Shown: positions 1 to 6,781 of the stretch, piece by piece | Layout of the letters: each line of letters starts with the position of its first letter | How positions within the stretch are numbered: the first letter of the stretch is position 1 | Assembly: GCA_964633975.1 (NCBI GenBank) | Contig: CAZWKX010000037.1 | Coordinates: 1 to 19,390, forward strand | Length of the DNA stretch: 19,390 nucleotides | Source of the DNA: CAZWKX01 sp964633975 | GTDB lineage: Bacteria; Actinomycetota; Acidimicrobiia; Spongiisociales; UBA11373 | Direction of reading: 5' to 3' | Notes under the pieces: model-generated | The model's input: only the letters and a program-made list of their open reading frames with translations | Databases searched by the model: none | What the model was told of the DNA's origin: nothing | Position numbers and translations under genes: made by a program

Positions 1-379
1 CGAGACGGTGCGCCAGCGGGTCCTGGACCTCGTGCACCACCACTTCCGCCCGGAGTTCCTGAACCGAGTCGACGACGTCATCGTGTTCCACCGCCTCAGC
101 CGCGAGCATCTGCGGCAGATCGTCGAGATCCAGATCGAGCGGGTTCGGCGCCGCCTTGCCGAACGCCACATCGAGCTGGAGCTCACGCCGGCCGCCCTCG
201 ACTGGCTCGCCGAAAACGGCTACGACCCCACCTTCGGCGCCCGGCCGCTGAGGCGGCTCATAGACCGCGAGCTCGCGGACCGGCTCGCCGTCGAGCTCCT
301 CGAAGGCCGCGTCGTCGACGGCGGCACCGTCAGAGCCGACGCTGGTCCGCACGGGCTGGTCCTGGAGCCCGTCTCCTGA
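1..379 (+). CDS. clpB: ATP-dependent chaperone ClpB, C-terminal fragment
   Basis: This is the last ~126 residues of an AAA+ disaggregase; the frame is open to the left edge, so the gene starts outside the window. The segment FRPEFLNRVDDVIVFHRLS belongs to the end of the second AAA+ module. It is followed by the small C-terminal D2 domain carrying GYDPTFGARPLRR, whose GAR is the sensor-2 motif that contacts ATP. The stop is TGA at 377-379. ClpB works as a cytoplasmic hexamer that, with DnaK, extracts polypeptides from aggregates. ClpC/ClpA are the main alternatives, but the RQIVEIQIERVRRRLAERHIELELT stretch resembles ClpB best. No terminator is obvious in the 52 bases before the next gene. Confidence 0.93.
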   Translation, partial: ETVRQRVLDLVHHHFRPEFLNRVDDVIVFHRLSREHLRQIVEIQIERVRRRLAERHIELELTPAALDWLAENGYDPTFGARPLRRLIDRELADRLAVELLEGRVVDGGTVRADAGPHGLVLEPVS

Positions 380-431
380 TCTCGCCCCTGGTCCGGACTA
401 GGTTGGTCGCAACGACCACGAGTGGGAGACC

Positions 432-1118
432 ATGACGCCAGAGCCGCCCGCACCCCCCGCGCCGTCTTCCGATCGCTACGGGATCATCCTCGCCGCTCTG
501 GGCGGAGTCCTCGTCGCCCTCGTCTTGGCCGTGGTCGTGATCGTCCTCGCCCGCAAAGACGACGGCGGCGCCGCCACCACGTCCACCGCGTCAACGACAT
601 CGGTATCAGAGACGACTCTGGCCGAGAACACCACAACCCTGTCGTCGACCACCGCCGAAACAACGACGGCGTCGGCTGCCCCGACGACCACGGCACCGGC
701 ACCGACTACGACGCTTGCGCCTTTCGCCGGCGACCTGACGGACAAATCAGGACCCATACAAGGAACCCCAACGGGCCGGGTCATCGACATCAGGCACGGC
801 GAGCACCCGGGCTACACCAGAGTCGTGTTCGACTTCTCGCCGGGTGGGGTACCCGGGTACTACATCAGCTACAGCAGCCCCACGACGCTGTCCGTCCTGC
901 TCGTCTCCATGGACACGGCAACTCCATATGCGCCTGGAGTCTTCGATGCGTCCGGTGAGCACCCAATCGGCACCATCTCGGTCGGCTCAGTCTTTTCGGG
1001 AGGCATGGGCGGCGGCAGCGGCGAGTGGGAGTTCCCCATCGAGACGTCCGGTGCCAAGCCGTTCTCCGTCGGCACACTTTCCGACCCGCCCCGTCTATAC
1101 ATCGACATCGCCGATTGA
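432..1118 (+). CDS. Membrane-anchored protein with Thr-rich stalk and AMIN-like domain
   Basis: A 228-residue protein. Residues 1-16 are Pro-rich and cytoplasmic-looking, residues 17-40 are one hydrophobic helix (GIILAALGG...VVIVLA) followed by RKDD, residues 44-97 are a Thr/Ser/Ala/Pro linker, and ~114-228 form a compact beta-rich domain. That domain has GYTRVVFDF near its start and KPFSVGTLSDPPRLYIDIAD at its end, the pattern of actinobacterial AMIN-like domains; AMIN domains generally target envelope proteins to peptidoglycan or polysaccharide. The start ATG follows GGGAG at 423-427. The next gene, 50 bases downstream, encodes a paralogue of the C-terminal domain. I infer an extracytoplasmic domain on a flexible stalk; its ligand is unknown. 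The family assignment is from motif memory, not a search. Confidence 0.85.
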   Translation: MTPEPPAPPAPSSDRYGIILAALGGVLVALVLAVVVIVLARKDDGGAATTSTASTTSVSETTLAENTTTLSSTTAETTTASAAPTTTAPAPTTTLAPFAGDLTDKSGPIQGTPTGRVIDIRHGEHPGYTRVVFDFSPGGVPGYYISYSSPTTLSVLLVSMDTATPYAPGVFDASGEHPIGTISVGSVFSGGMGGGSGEWEFPIETSGAKPFSVGTLSDPPRLYIDIAD

Positions 1119-1168
1119 GCACCCGTACACGCCGTCGTTAGCCTGTCCCACAACATCAAAGGGAGGCC

Positions 1169-1831
1169 ATGACTCCGAGGCGCGCCAAGCTCGCCGTGCT
1201 GGCGATTGCCCTGGCCGTGGCTGCCGCATGCGCCGACGACGACGCCACCACGACGACCGTCGAAGAGGCCACTACGATCGAAGAGACAACCAGCACGGTT
1301 GAAGAGGCGATCACGACGGCGGCGGCTGAAACGACCACGACGATCGAAGAGGCCACGACGACCACCGGCGCCTTCGTCGGCGATACCAGCCCAAAGAGTG
1401 GAGAGGTCGGGCCCGGCGTTCTCTCCGGCACCCTCGTCGGCGTCCGCTGGGCACAGCGCGAAGAGGGCTTCACCCGAGTCGTCTTCGATTTCGGCGGCAC
1501 CGCGGTGCCCGCATACAGCGTCCACTACGACCCGGGGCCGTTCATCACCATGATGGGCGAAGAAGGCGGCGAGGTGGCCGTGGACGGCAACGCCTTCATC
1601 CTGGTGCACATCACCCCGGCTCACCGCGCCGACCTGACCGGCGAAGGACCGGTGCAGACCTACCTCGGCCCCGAGCGTATCCATCCGGCTTCGGCCAGCG
1701 TCGAGGAGATCGTCTTCGTCGACGACTTCGAGGCGGAGATGATCTGGGTCATCGGAGTCACCGCTGAGAAGCCGTTTGCCGTCGGCACCTTGACCGCGCC
1801 CCCCCGGATCTACGTCGATATCGCCGACTGA
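1169..1831 (+). CDS. Putative lipoprotein with Thr/Glu-rich stalk and AMIN-like domain
   Basis: A 220-residue paralogue of the preceding gene product. The N-terminus (MTPRRAKLAVLAIALAVAAAC) is a lipoprotein-type signal peptide with a weak lipobox AAAC, putting the lipidated cysteine at residue 21. Residues 22-66 are a TTTxEE-type stalk (DDDATTTTVEEATTIEET...). Residues ~75-220 are the AMIN-like domain with FTRVVFDFGGTAVPAYSVHY, the FVDDFEAEMIWVIGV strand pair and KPFAVGTLTAPPRIYVDIAD at the end. It starts at ATG with a good AGGGAGG site at 1159-1165. Lgt, encoded at 6782-7588, would be the enzyme that lipidates it. It differs from its neighbour by using a lipid rather than a transmembrane anchor, and it keeps a longer central segment that the neighbour has shortened. 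Function beyond envelope association is unknown. Confidence 0.85.
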   Translation: MTPRRAKLAVLAIALAVAAACADDDATTTTVEEATTIEETTSTVEEAITTAAAETTTTIEEATTTTGAFVGDTSPKSGEVGPGVLSGTLVGVRWAQREEGFTRVVFDFGGTAVPAYSVHYDPGPFITMMGEEGGEVAVDGNAFILVHITPAHRADLTGEGPVQTYLGPERIHPASASVEEIVFVDDFEAEMIWVIGVTAEKPFAVGTLTAPPRIYVDIAD

Positions 1832-1868
1832 CCCGCCGCCTGCGGTCGGGTCGCAGACGCAGCTGCAG

Positions 1869-1916
1869 CTACCTTGCAAGGCAAGGCTGCGTGTGCTAGC
1901 ATGTTACACAAGGTAG
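1869..1916 (+). promoter_or_regulatory. Promoter with embedded dyad upstream of the padR operon
   Basis: A -35-like TTGCAA (1874-1879) and -10-like TAGCAT (1897-1902) are separated by exactly 17 bases, with an extended -10 TG at 1894-1895; the start codon lies 31 bases past the -10. The element is bracketed by an 8-base inverted repeat, CTACCTTG at 1869-1876 and CAAGGTAG at 1909-1916. A dyad over the promoter next to a PadR-type repressor suggests autoregulation, as is usual for PadR proteins. The site itself is not a textbook PadR operator. Confidence 0.6.
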
Positions 1917-1932
1917 ACCGCAGAAGGCGAAA

Positions 1933-2265
1933 GTGGAACGCAGCAGCCAGCTGCTCAAAGGAGTGCTCGACATGTGCCTCTTGGCGATGATCGCCGAGGA
2001 GCCCAGCTACGGATACGAGATGGTCCGTAAGCTGGAAGACAGAGGGCTCGCCCTCGTGGGTGAAGGCAGCATCTATCCACTGTTGAGCCGGCTCCAGCGA
2101 CAAGGACTCGTCGAGTCGTACCCGGTCGAGTCCCCCGGCGGCCCACCCCGCAAGTACTACAGAATCGCCGCTGCCGGCAGGCGCCGGCTAGGCGAGTGGA
2201 TCGAAGAATGGAAGACGCTCTCCCAGGGAGTCGACCAGATCCTCGACGGAGGCAGTGATGGTTGA
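1933..2265 (+). CDS. PadR-family transcriptional regulator
   Basis: A 110-residue protein that is almost entirely the PadR winged-helix domain: LLKGVLDMCLLAMIAEEPSYGYEMVRKL (helices 1-2), GSIYPLLSRLQRQGLVES (recognition helix), and PPRKYYRIAAAGRRRLGEW (wing and following helix). This is the short PadR subfamily of about 110 residues without an extended C-terminal domain. PadR proteins are usually dimeric repressors that respond to ligands or membrane stress. It starts at GTG, as the reading from there gives the complete domain. It overlaps the next gene by 11 bases (8 if the following ATG is used), implying translational coupling. Pairing of a PadR gene with a HAAS-domain membrane partner is a recognised arrangement. 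The likely target is its own operon through the dyad at 1869-1916. Confidence 0.93.
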   Translation: MERSSQLLKGVLDMCLLAMIAEEPSYGYEMVRKLEDRGLALVGEGSIYPLLSRLQRQGLVESYPVESPGGPPRKYYRIAAAGRRRLGEWIEEWKTLSQGVDQILDGGSDG

Positions 2266-3046
2266 CCGGTCCGAGATCGACACGATCGTCGCCGATTGCG
2301 AGCGTTACTGGCGCTCCACCGGCATATCCAAGCGCTTGTCGCAGGAGATGCGCCAAGAGCTGGAGACCCACCTGGCGGAGGCCGCCATCGCCGGACGCCG
2401 GCCCCGTCAAGTGATCGGCGACGACCTGGCCGGTTTCGCCAGGGAGTGGGCCGCCGAACAGCGGCCCCGCGCCGCCGACACTCTGCCAAGTTGGGATGAG
2501 GTGTTCACCAAGCGGCGTCGGTTCGGCGCCACCGACGTGGCGATGCTCCTGGCCGTGGCGGCGATCATCGCCATCGCTGTAGTGACGCGAGGAGAAGGAG
2601 GCGACAACGGTATGGACAACGAGATATGGCGTTGGGTATGGCTTTCGGCAGCCGTGGTCTTCGGCGTCGGTGAGATGTTCACGGCCGGGTTCTTCATGCT
2701 GCCCTTCTCCGTGGGCGCAATTGCCGCCATGGCCCTGGCCTGGTTCAACGTTGACGCGGCGGTGCAGATGATCGTGTTCCTTGCCCTCTCCGTGCTGGCG
2801 CTGGCGTTTCTGCGCCGCTGGATACATCAAACGGAGGGCGAGCAGCCGGCCGTGGGCGCCAACAGGTTCATGAACAAGCGGGCCATCGTCGTCGAGGCCA
2901 TCGATCGCACCAGCGCCGTGGGCCGCGTCCGGGTCGACACCGAACTCTGGCGCGCCACCACCGATGGAGACCCCATTCCGGAGGGAGCCGAAGTGCGTAT
3001 CACCGACGTACGCGGAACCAGGCTGGTGGTGGAACCCGAGGATTGA
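2255..3046 (+). CDS. HAAS-like / NfeD fusion membrane protein
   Basis: A 263-residue fusion. Residues ~20-75 resemble a HAAS/DUF1700-type helical domain (SQEMRQELETHLAEAAIAGR), the usual partner of short PadR regulators, followed by one membrane helix at ~93-110. From Met120 the protein is a full NfeD: helices at ~125-145, 148-164 and 168-186, then an OB-fold at ~205-263 (NKRAIVVEAIDRTSAVGRVRVDTELWRAT...IPEGAEVRITDVRGTRLVVE). NfeD proteins work with SPFH/slipin proteins in membrane microdomains, and the next gene encodes one. The start is GTG 2255 or ATG 2258, overlapping padR. An internal ATG at 2612 has its own strong ribosome-binding site, so a separate NfeD of 144 residues may also be made. 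Confidence 0.85.
   Translation: MMVDRSEIDTIVADCERYWRSTGISKRLSQEMRQELETHLAEAAIAGRRPRQVIGDDLAGFAREWAAEQRPRAADTLPSWDEVFTKRRRFGATDVAMLLAVAAIIAIAVVTRGEGGDNGMDNEIWRWVWLSAAVVFGVGEMFTAGFFMLPFSVGAIAAMALAWFNVDAAVQMIVFLALSVLALAFLRRWIHQTEGEQPAVGANRFMNKRAIVVEAIDRTSAVGRVRVDTELWRATTDGDPIPEGAEVRITDVRGTRLVVEPED
2595..2614 (+). promoter_or_regulatory. Internal ribosome-binding site and ATG at the NfeD boundary
   Basis: AAGGAGG at 2595-2601 sits 10 bases before an in-frame ATG at 2612-2614 inside the fusion gene. The ATG falls exactly where the NfeD domain begins (residue 120). It is a better ribosome-binding site than the one at the annotated start. Internal initiation is inferred from sequence only. Confidence 0.5.
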
Positions 3047-3090
3047 CCGATCACCCACGTATTGACACAAAGAAGGGAGCAGACAGAGCA

Positions 3091-4011
3091 ATGGATCCAC
3101 TACTTGTCCTACTGATCGTCGCCTCGGCTGTGGTGTTGATCGTCGCCGCCGCAGGCCTGAAGATCGTGCAGCAGTACGAGAAAGGGCTTGTCGAACGGCT
3201 CGGCCGATACGACCGCACCTTGGACCCCGGCCTGAAGATGATCATCCCCTTCATCGAGAAGATCCGGCCGGTCGACATGCGGGAGCAGGTGGTCGACGTG
3301 CCCCCGCAGGAGGTCATCACCAAGGACAACGTGGTGGTGACAGTCGATGCCGTCGTGTACTACCAGGCCACAGACCCGGTCAAGCTGAAGTACAACGTGG
3401 CCAACTTCATCCTGGCCGCCACCAAGCTGGCCCAGACCAACCTGAGGAACATAGTCGGCGACATGGACCTGGACTCCGCGCTCACGTCGCGCGACACGAT
3501 CAACGCGCAGCTGCGAGAGATCCTCGACGAGGCCACAGACGTCTGGGGCACCAGAGTGGTGCGCGTCGAGATCCAGCGCATCGACCCGCCGCCGGACGTC
3601 ACCCAGGCCATGCACCGCCAGATGAAGGCGGAGCGGGAACGGCGTGCCGTGGTAACGGAGGCCGAGGGCGACAAGCGGGCCGCCATCCTTCGCGCCGAGG
3701 GCGTGAAGGAATCCCGTATCCTCGAGGCTCAGGGCCAGGCCCAGGCCATCAAGGAAGTGGCCGAGGCGGAGAAGTTCCAGAAGCTCACCGTGGCCGAAGG
3801 CGAAGGCCAGGCCATCGAACGGGTCTTCGGAGCCATTCATACCGGCGACCCCACACCCGACCTCATCGCCATCCGCTACCTGGAAGCACTGGGCCGAATC
3901 GCCGACGGCAAGGCCTCAAAGGTGTTCCTGCCCGTCGAGCTGACCGGCATCCTCGGCAGCCTTGGCGCAATCAAGGAGCTCTTCTCCGAGGCCGAGACCG
4001 GGGCCGAGTAG
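3091..4011 (+). CDS. SPFH/Band 7 domain protein (slipin/stomatin-like)
   Basis: A 306-residue protein. Residues 4-23 are an N-terminal membrane helix; ~24-190 are the SPFH/Band 7 domain (IVQQYEKGLVERLGRYDRTLDPGLKMIIPFIEKI, VDMREQVVDVPPQEVITKDNV); ~176-240 are an Ala/Glu-rich coiled coil (AEGDKRAAILRAEG, LEAQGQAQAI); the tail is PVELTGILGSLGAIKEL. This matches bacterial slipins/QmcA-type proteins, which oligomerise into membrane-associated rings or cages and pair with NfeD, encoded just upstream. I chose ATG 3091 because AAGGGAG lies at 3074-3080 and the membrane helix then starts at the N-terminus; an in-frame TTG at 3043 would add 16 hydrophilic residues. The gene is 44 bases after the NfeD stop and ends at the hairpin at 4030-4057. 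Confidence 0.94.
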   Translation: MDPLLVLLIVASAVVLIVAAAGLKIVQQYEKGLVERLGRYDRTLDPGLKMIIPFIEKIRPVDMREQVVDVPPQEVITKDNVVVTVDAVVYYQATDPVKLKYNVANFILAATKLAQTNLRNIVGDMDLDSALTSRDTINAQLREILDEATDVWGTRVVRVEIQRIDPPPDVTQAMHRQMKAERERRAVVTEAEGDKRAAILRAEGVKESRILEAQGQAQAIKEVAEAEKFQKLTVAEGEGQAIERVFGAIHTGDPTPDLIAIRYLEALGRIADGKASKVFLPVELTGILGSLGAIKELFSEAETGAE

Positions 4012-4029
4012 CCTAAGCCCCGCCGAAAA

Positions 4030-4057
4030 GGGTGCTGCGGTGTATGCCGCAGCACCC
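4030..4057. terminator. Bidirectional terminator between the slipin and histidine kinase genes
   Basis: A perfect 11-base stem, GGGTGCTGCGG (4030-4040) and CCGCAGCACCC (4047-4057), closes a 6-base loop. Read on the minus strand the stem is followed by TTTT, so it is a proper intrinsic terminator for the kinase gene. On the plus strand it lacks a T-run and would act as a weaker terminator or mRNA end stabiliser. Confidence 0.8.
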
Positions 4058-4075
4058 TCCCGCCTCGAGGAATGG

Positions 4076-5833
4076 CTACGGCCGCATGGCCTCTGCGGCC
4101 GGCGCCGACAAATCGACTGCCTGGCGTTCCGCCGCCATGGTCTCCAAGCCGTCTGCGGCCAGGAGGATGAGCTCGAAAGCGGCCCCACCTTCCCCTCCCA
4201 GGTAGCGGAGGTCGCCACCCATGAGACGGGCCAGCTGCCGCGCCACCGCCAGGCCCAAACCCGTAGAGGCCGGCATGCCCGCTTTGTCGGGCCCGGCCCC
4301 ATAGCGGTCGAACAGCCCCCCAATCGCCCCGTCCGGCACGCCTTTCCCGTGGTCCCGAACCACGATGCGCACGTACGTGCCGTCGCTCGAGATCGAGATG
4401 TCTACGGGCGGCTCGCCGTGTTCCACCGCGTTGTCCACGAGATTCCGCACGACTTGCGCCAGCCTGTCACCGTCGGCCCACAGGGCGCAGTTCCCGGCTA
4501 CCGATACTGCCGCATAGCGGGCCGTCGGATGCTGCGCAACGACACGCCGTATTCGCCCGGCCACGTCGCGCACGTACTCGCGGCGCACCGTCACCGCGCC
4601 GCCTCCCTCGAGGTGTGCGACGACCAGCAGATCCTGCACCACACTCTCCATGGACCTGGCCTCATCGGAGATGTAGGTCAGCAGCTCCGCCCGCTCGGCG
4701 GCATCGAAGTCGCCCGGCCGCGCCGTCAGCTCCTGAGCGAACCCGAGTATGGAGGTGAGCGGCGTCCTCAAAGAATGGCTCACCGCGGCAAGGAAATGGT
4801 CCTTCTGGGTGTTGAGCGCCACCAGACGATCGAACTCCCTCCGGCCCCGCACCCGCTGCGCCAGCAAGTTGGCTCCATACCCGGCCAGCAGGCTCGCAGC
4901 GGCGCCGGCAGTCAGGATCACCATCAACGTCAGAAGACTCCAAGCCCCCGTCTTTGAGGTCACCTCGACGAACCAGCCGTTGTCGAGCACCGGCACGACT
5001 GCGGCCCACCGGCCATCGGCGCCTCCGACCGCCGACATATCGGCGCCCTCCAGACCGGACACCGACCAGGCAACGCTGTCACCGAGCCCGGCCGGCGCCG
5101 AAGCCGCGACGACCGCACTCATGTCAACCACCACAACCGTGACACCTTGCCTGAAGCCGCTGCTTCGGATCACCGGCCACATGATGAGCACGATGTCGGT
5201 CTCGCCCCTGCCCAGAAGTCGGCCCGGCGCAGTTGCCGTCGGCTCGCCCGTTTCGAGTGCATGTTCGATCTGCAGCCGATGCTCTTCATTGGCACCCAGG
5301 TCGAAGCCTTCAGGCTCCAGGGTCCCATCCTCCGACACAAAATACTGAACCGGGTAGTACACGTCGCTCACCACGGCCAGACGCTCCAAGCCATCGGTCC
5401 CGTACAGCTCGTGGGTATAGACCTCGTAGCCCGGGTCCACCTCCCTCATCGCGTCCTCATATGCACCCAGATCGGCCAGCGGGACGGGAGCGACGAAACC
5501 CACACCAAGAATCGGGCTGTCGTGGTGCAGATCGCTGATGAACTCGACGTACTCGTCGAACGTCACTTCCTGGCTCGATTTGAAGAAGGCGGCGACCGAG
5601 GCGGCCTCGTCCAATGACTCGCTGACCTGCGCCTCGGTGGCGACAGTCAGAGTCGCGCCGCGTGCGGCGAGCAGCTCGGCGGCACGGCGATTGGAGCCGA
5701 AGTAGTACCAGAGGCCCGCGGTAGCCGTGGCCACAAGACAAATGAGCACCACGACGACCGCCAACGTGGACCGCTTGGCATTCTCCGCCGAGCCGCCTGT
5801 CGACGACCGCCGTTGTCGGCGACCAGACTCCAT
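4076..5833 (-). CDS. CHASE-domain sensor histidine kinase
   Basis: A 585-residue membrane kinase. Membrane helices at ~22-44 and ~299-321 flank an extracytoplasmic CHASE-type sensor (~60-230; PILGVGFVAPVPLADLGAYE, YPVQYF). Next come HisKA (339-405) with the H-box SHSLRTPLTSILGF (His353; the usual Glu of SHELRTP is Ser) and a HATPase domain with N-box NLVDNAVEHG (464-473), DHGKGVP (494-500), LFDRYG and GLGLAVARQL (525-534). These motifs predict autophosphorylation on His353 and transfer to a response regulator, but no response regulator gene is in the window, so this is an orphan kinase. CHASE domains bind small ligands; the ligand here is unknown. A short leader without a Shine-Dalgarno precedes the ATG. 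Confidence 0.93.
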   Translation of the reverse strand: MESGRRQRRSSTGGSAENAKRSTLAVVVVLICLVATATAGLWYYFGSNRRAAELLAARGATLTVATEAQVSESLDEAASVAAFFKSSQEVTFDEYVEFISDLHHDSPILGVGFVAPVPLADLGAYEDAMREVDPGYEVYTHELYGTDGLERLAVVSDVYYPVQYFVSEDGTLEPEGFDLGANEEHRLQIEHALETGEPTATAPGRLLGRGETDIVLIMWPVIRSSGFRQGVTVVVVDMSAVVAASAPAGLGDSVAWSVSGLEGADMSAVGGADGRWAAVVPVLDNGWFVEVTSKTGAWSLLTLMVILTAGAAASLLAGYGANLLAQRVRGRREFDRLVALNTQKDHFLAAVSHSLRTPLTSILGFAQELTARPGDFDAAERAELLTYISDEARSMESVVQDLLVVAHLEGGGAVTVRREYVRDVAGRIRRVVAQHPTARYAAVSVAGNCALWADGDRLAQVVRNLVDNAVEHGEPPVDISISSDGTYVRIVVRDHGKGVPDGAIGGLFDRYGAGPDKAGMPASTGLGLAVARQLARLMGGDLRYLGGEGGAAFELILLAADGLETMAAERQAVDLSAPAAEAMRP

Positions 5834-5853
5834 CTAGCTAGTGATATCGGACA

Positions 5854-5882
5854 CTTATCAACAGGCCTTAAGAGCGGCTCAA
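5854..5882 (-). promoter_or_regulatory. Putative promoter of the histidine kinase gene
   Basis: On the minus strand TTGAGC (5877-5882) and GATAAG (5854-5859) are separated by exactly 17 bases; each matches the vegetative consensus at 4 of 6 positions. A start site near 5847 would leave only ~14 untranslated bases with no Shine-Dalgarno, so the mRNA would be nearly leaderless, which is common in actinobacteria. Confidence 0.45.
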
Positions 5883-5924
5883 GGTCGATGGAGATAGGGA
5901 GGTTGTCGCGAAATCAGACTATCA

Positions 5925-5950
5925 CCGGGACCGCATGCATGCGGTCCCGG
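5925..5950. terminator. Perfect 26-base palindrome, probable terminator of the 5989-6492 gene
   Basis: CCGGGACCGCATG (5925-5937) and its exact complement CATGCGGTCCCGG (5938-5950) form a perfect palindrome that folds as an 11-base stem with a TGCA loop. It lies 39 bases past the stop of the minus-strand membrane protein gene. The flank has only scattered Ts on the minus strand, so termination could be inefficient. Confidence 0.55.
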
Positions 5951-5988
5951 GCCTCCTGCACTCCCGGCTGGTCACGAGGGCGATCTGT

Positions 5989-6492
5989 CTAGCCGACGGC
6001 CGACCTCACCGCCCCCGTCACCGCCACCCGGTTCGGATGCTCCGGGTCGTAGCGCACATCGACCTCGGCGCCCGGCTTGAGGGCGACGTCGTCGCCGGGC
6101 TGCACCTGTTTGGTGGTACGAGCTCTGTACTCGCACCCGTTCGGCAGGTGCACCAGGAGCTCCATCCCCAATTGGGGGCGCCCGAACTCCCCCAACGGCT
6201 TCACCTCGCCGCCATCGGTCCACTCTTTGACGATCATGGCCTGCGCCGTCTTCCCCCGCTCGAGCAGCCGACGGGCGGCCCGAAGCGGCCGATACCTGAT
6301 CCACAACACCGCGACGGCAATGCCGACGAACACCATGGCGATGGACAGGCCCATCGCGCCAGCGCCGCCGCCGAGCCCAAGCGGCCACTCGGCCTCATGA
6401 CTCCACCCGAGTGCATGGCCGATCCAGTAGCCGGAGTACCCGCCGACGGCGCCTCCTATGAGGAAGAGAAGAACCCGATATCGCCTCGACAT
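5989..6492 (-). CDS. Two-helix membrane protein with DUF3592-like domain
   Basis: A 167-residue protein that I do not recognise by name. Hydrophobic segments at ~6-28 (VLLFLIGGAVGGYSGYWIGHALGW) and ~38-64 are followed by the basic RYRPLRAARRLLERGKTAQA. A small beta-rich domain (~80-160) ends in PGDDVALKPGAEVDVRYDPEHPNRVAV, which resembles DUF3592-type and related domains where a sentence-like 'V.V.YDP.nP..a' ending is typical. A strong AAGGAGG lies 8 bases before the ATG. It stands alone behind its own palindromic terminator and is 155 bases upstream of the kinase gene on the same strand. A link to the kinase is possible but unsupported. Confidence 0.8.
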   Translation of the reverse strand: MSRRYRVLLFLIGGAVGGYSGYWIGHALGWSHEAEWPLGLGGGAGAMGLSIAMVFVGIAVAVLWIRYRPLRAARRLLERGKTAQAMIVKEWTDGGEVKPLGEFGRPQLGMELLVHLPNGCEYRARTTKQVQPGDDVALKPGAEVDVRYDPEHPNRVAVTGAVRSAVG

Positions 6493-6781
6493 GACGCGAT
6501 CCTCCTTCCGCCCACCACATTTCCGTGGCCGGAATCAATCGCCGAGATCGTCGACCCATCTGCGAACGCGCAAGAACCTGGCCTCGGGTGTTGCGAGGAC
6601 GGCCTTCCCTCCACTCGAGGTTCTCGAGCCGCGGAGAGACGCCGCCGCAGTTGGATGAAGATCGCGGTGGTCTCCGACGTCGGGGATACGGTGAGCCATC
6701 ACTTCTTCACCACTCATTCTACGCCGCAGACCCCGTTACACCCGGTGAAACACCGGCGGCATCTCCCGCTCCTCCAGACTA
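6493..6781. other. Intergenic region with little coding signal
   Basis: This 289-base stretch separates the start of the 5989-6492 gene from the end of lgt. The short frames through it lack domain signatures and ribosome-binding sites. The only recognisable item is the NifX/NifB-like peptide remnant described separately at 6655-6705. I see no convincing hairpin or promoter apart from the AAGGAGG next to the membrane protein gene. Confidence 0.5.
6655..6705 (+). pseudogene. Possible remnant of a dinitrogenase Fe-Mo cofactor (NifX/NifB-type) gene
   Basis: From ATG 6655 the plus strand reads MKIAVVSDVGDTVSHHF. This matches the usual opening of dinitrogenase iron-molybdenum cofactor family proteins (typically MKIAVVtDdGktvs.HFGrA). 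The similarity stops abruptly: the Gly that should follow HF is absent and the rest reads as low-quality Thr/Pro/His-rich sequence. The normal ~100-residue domain is missing and there is no ribosome-binding site. I infer a decayed relic; chance resemblance over 17 codons cannot be excluded without a database search. Confidence 0.35.

Noticed and set aside
869..1879. 336-codon minus-strand frame over the AMIN-like genes
   Set aside because: It spans two sense genes and their gap and shows only Gly/Asp/Arg-rich low-complexity sequence from antisense Thr repeats.
3043..3090. Upstream TTG start for the slipin gene
   Set aside because: It overlaps the NfeD stop, lacks a ribosome-binding site at the right distance and adds a hydrophilic stretch before the membrane helix; ATG 3091 is better.
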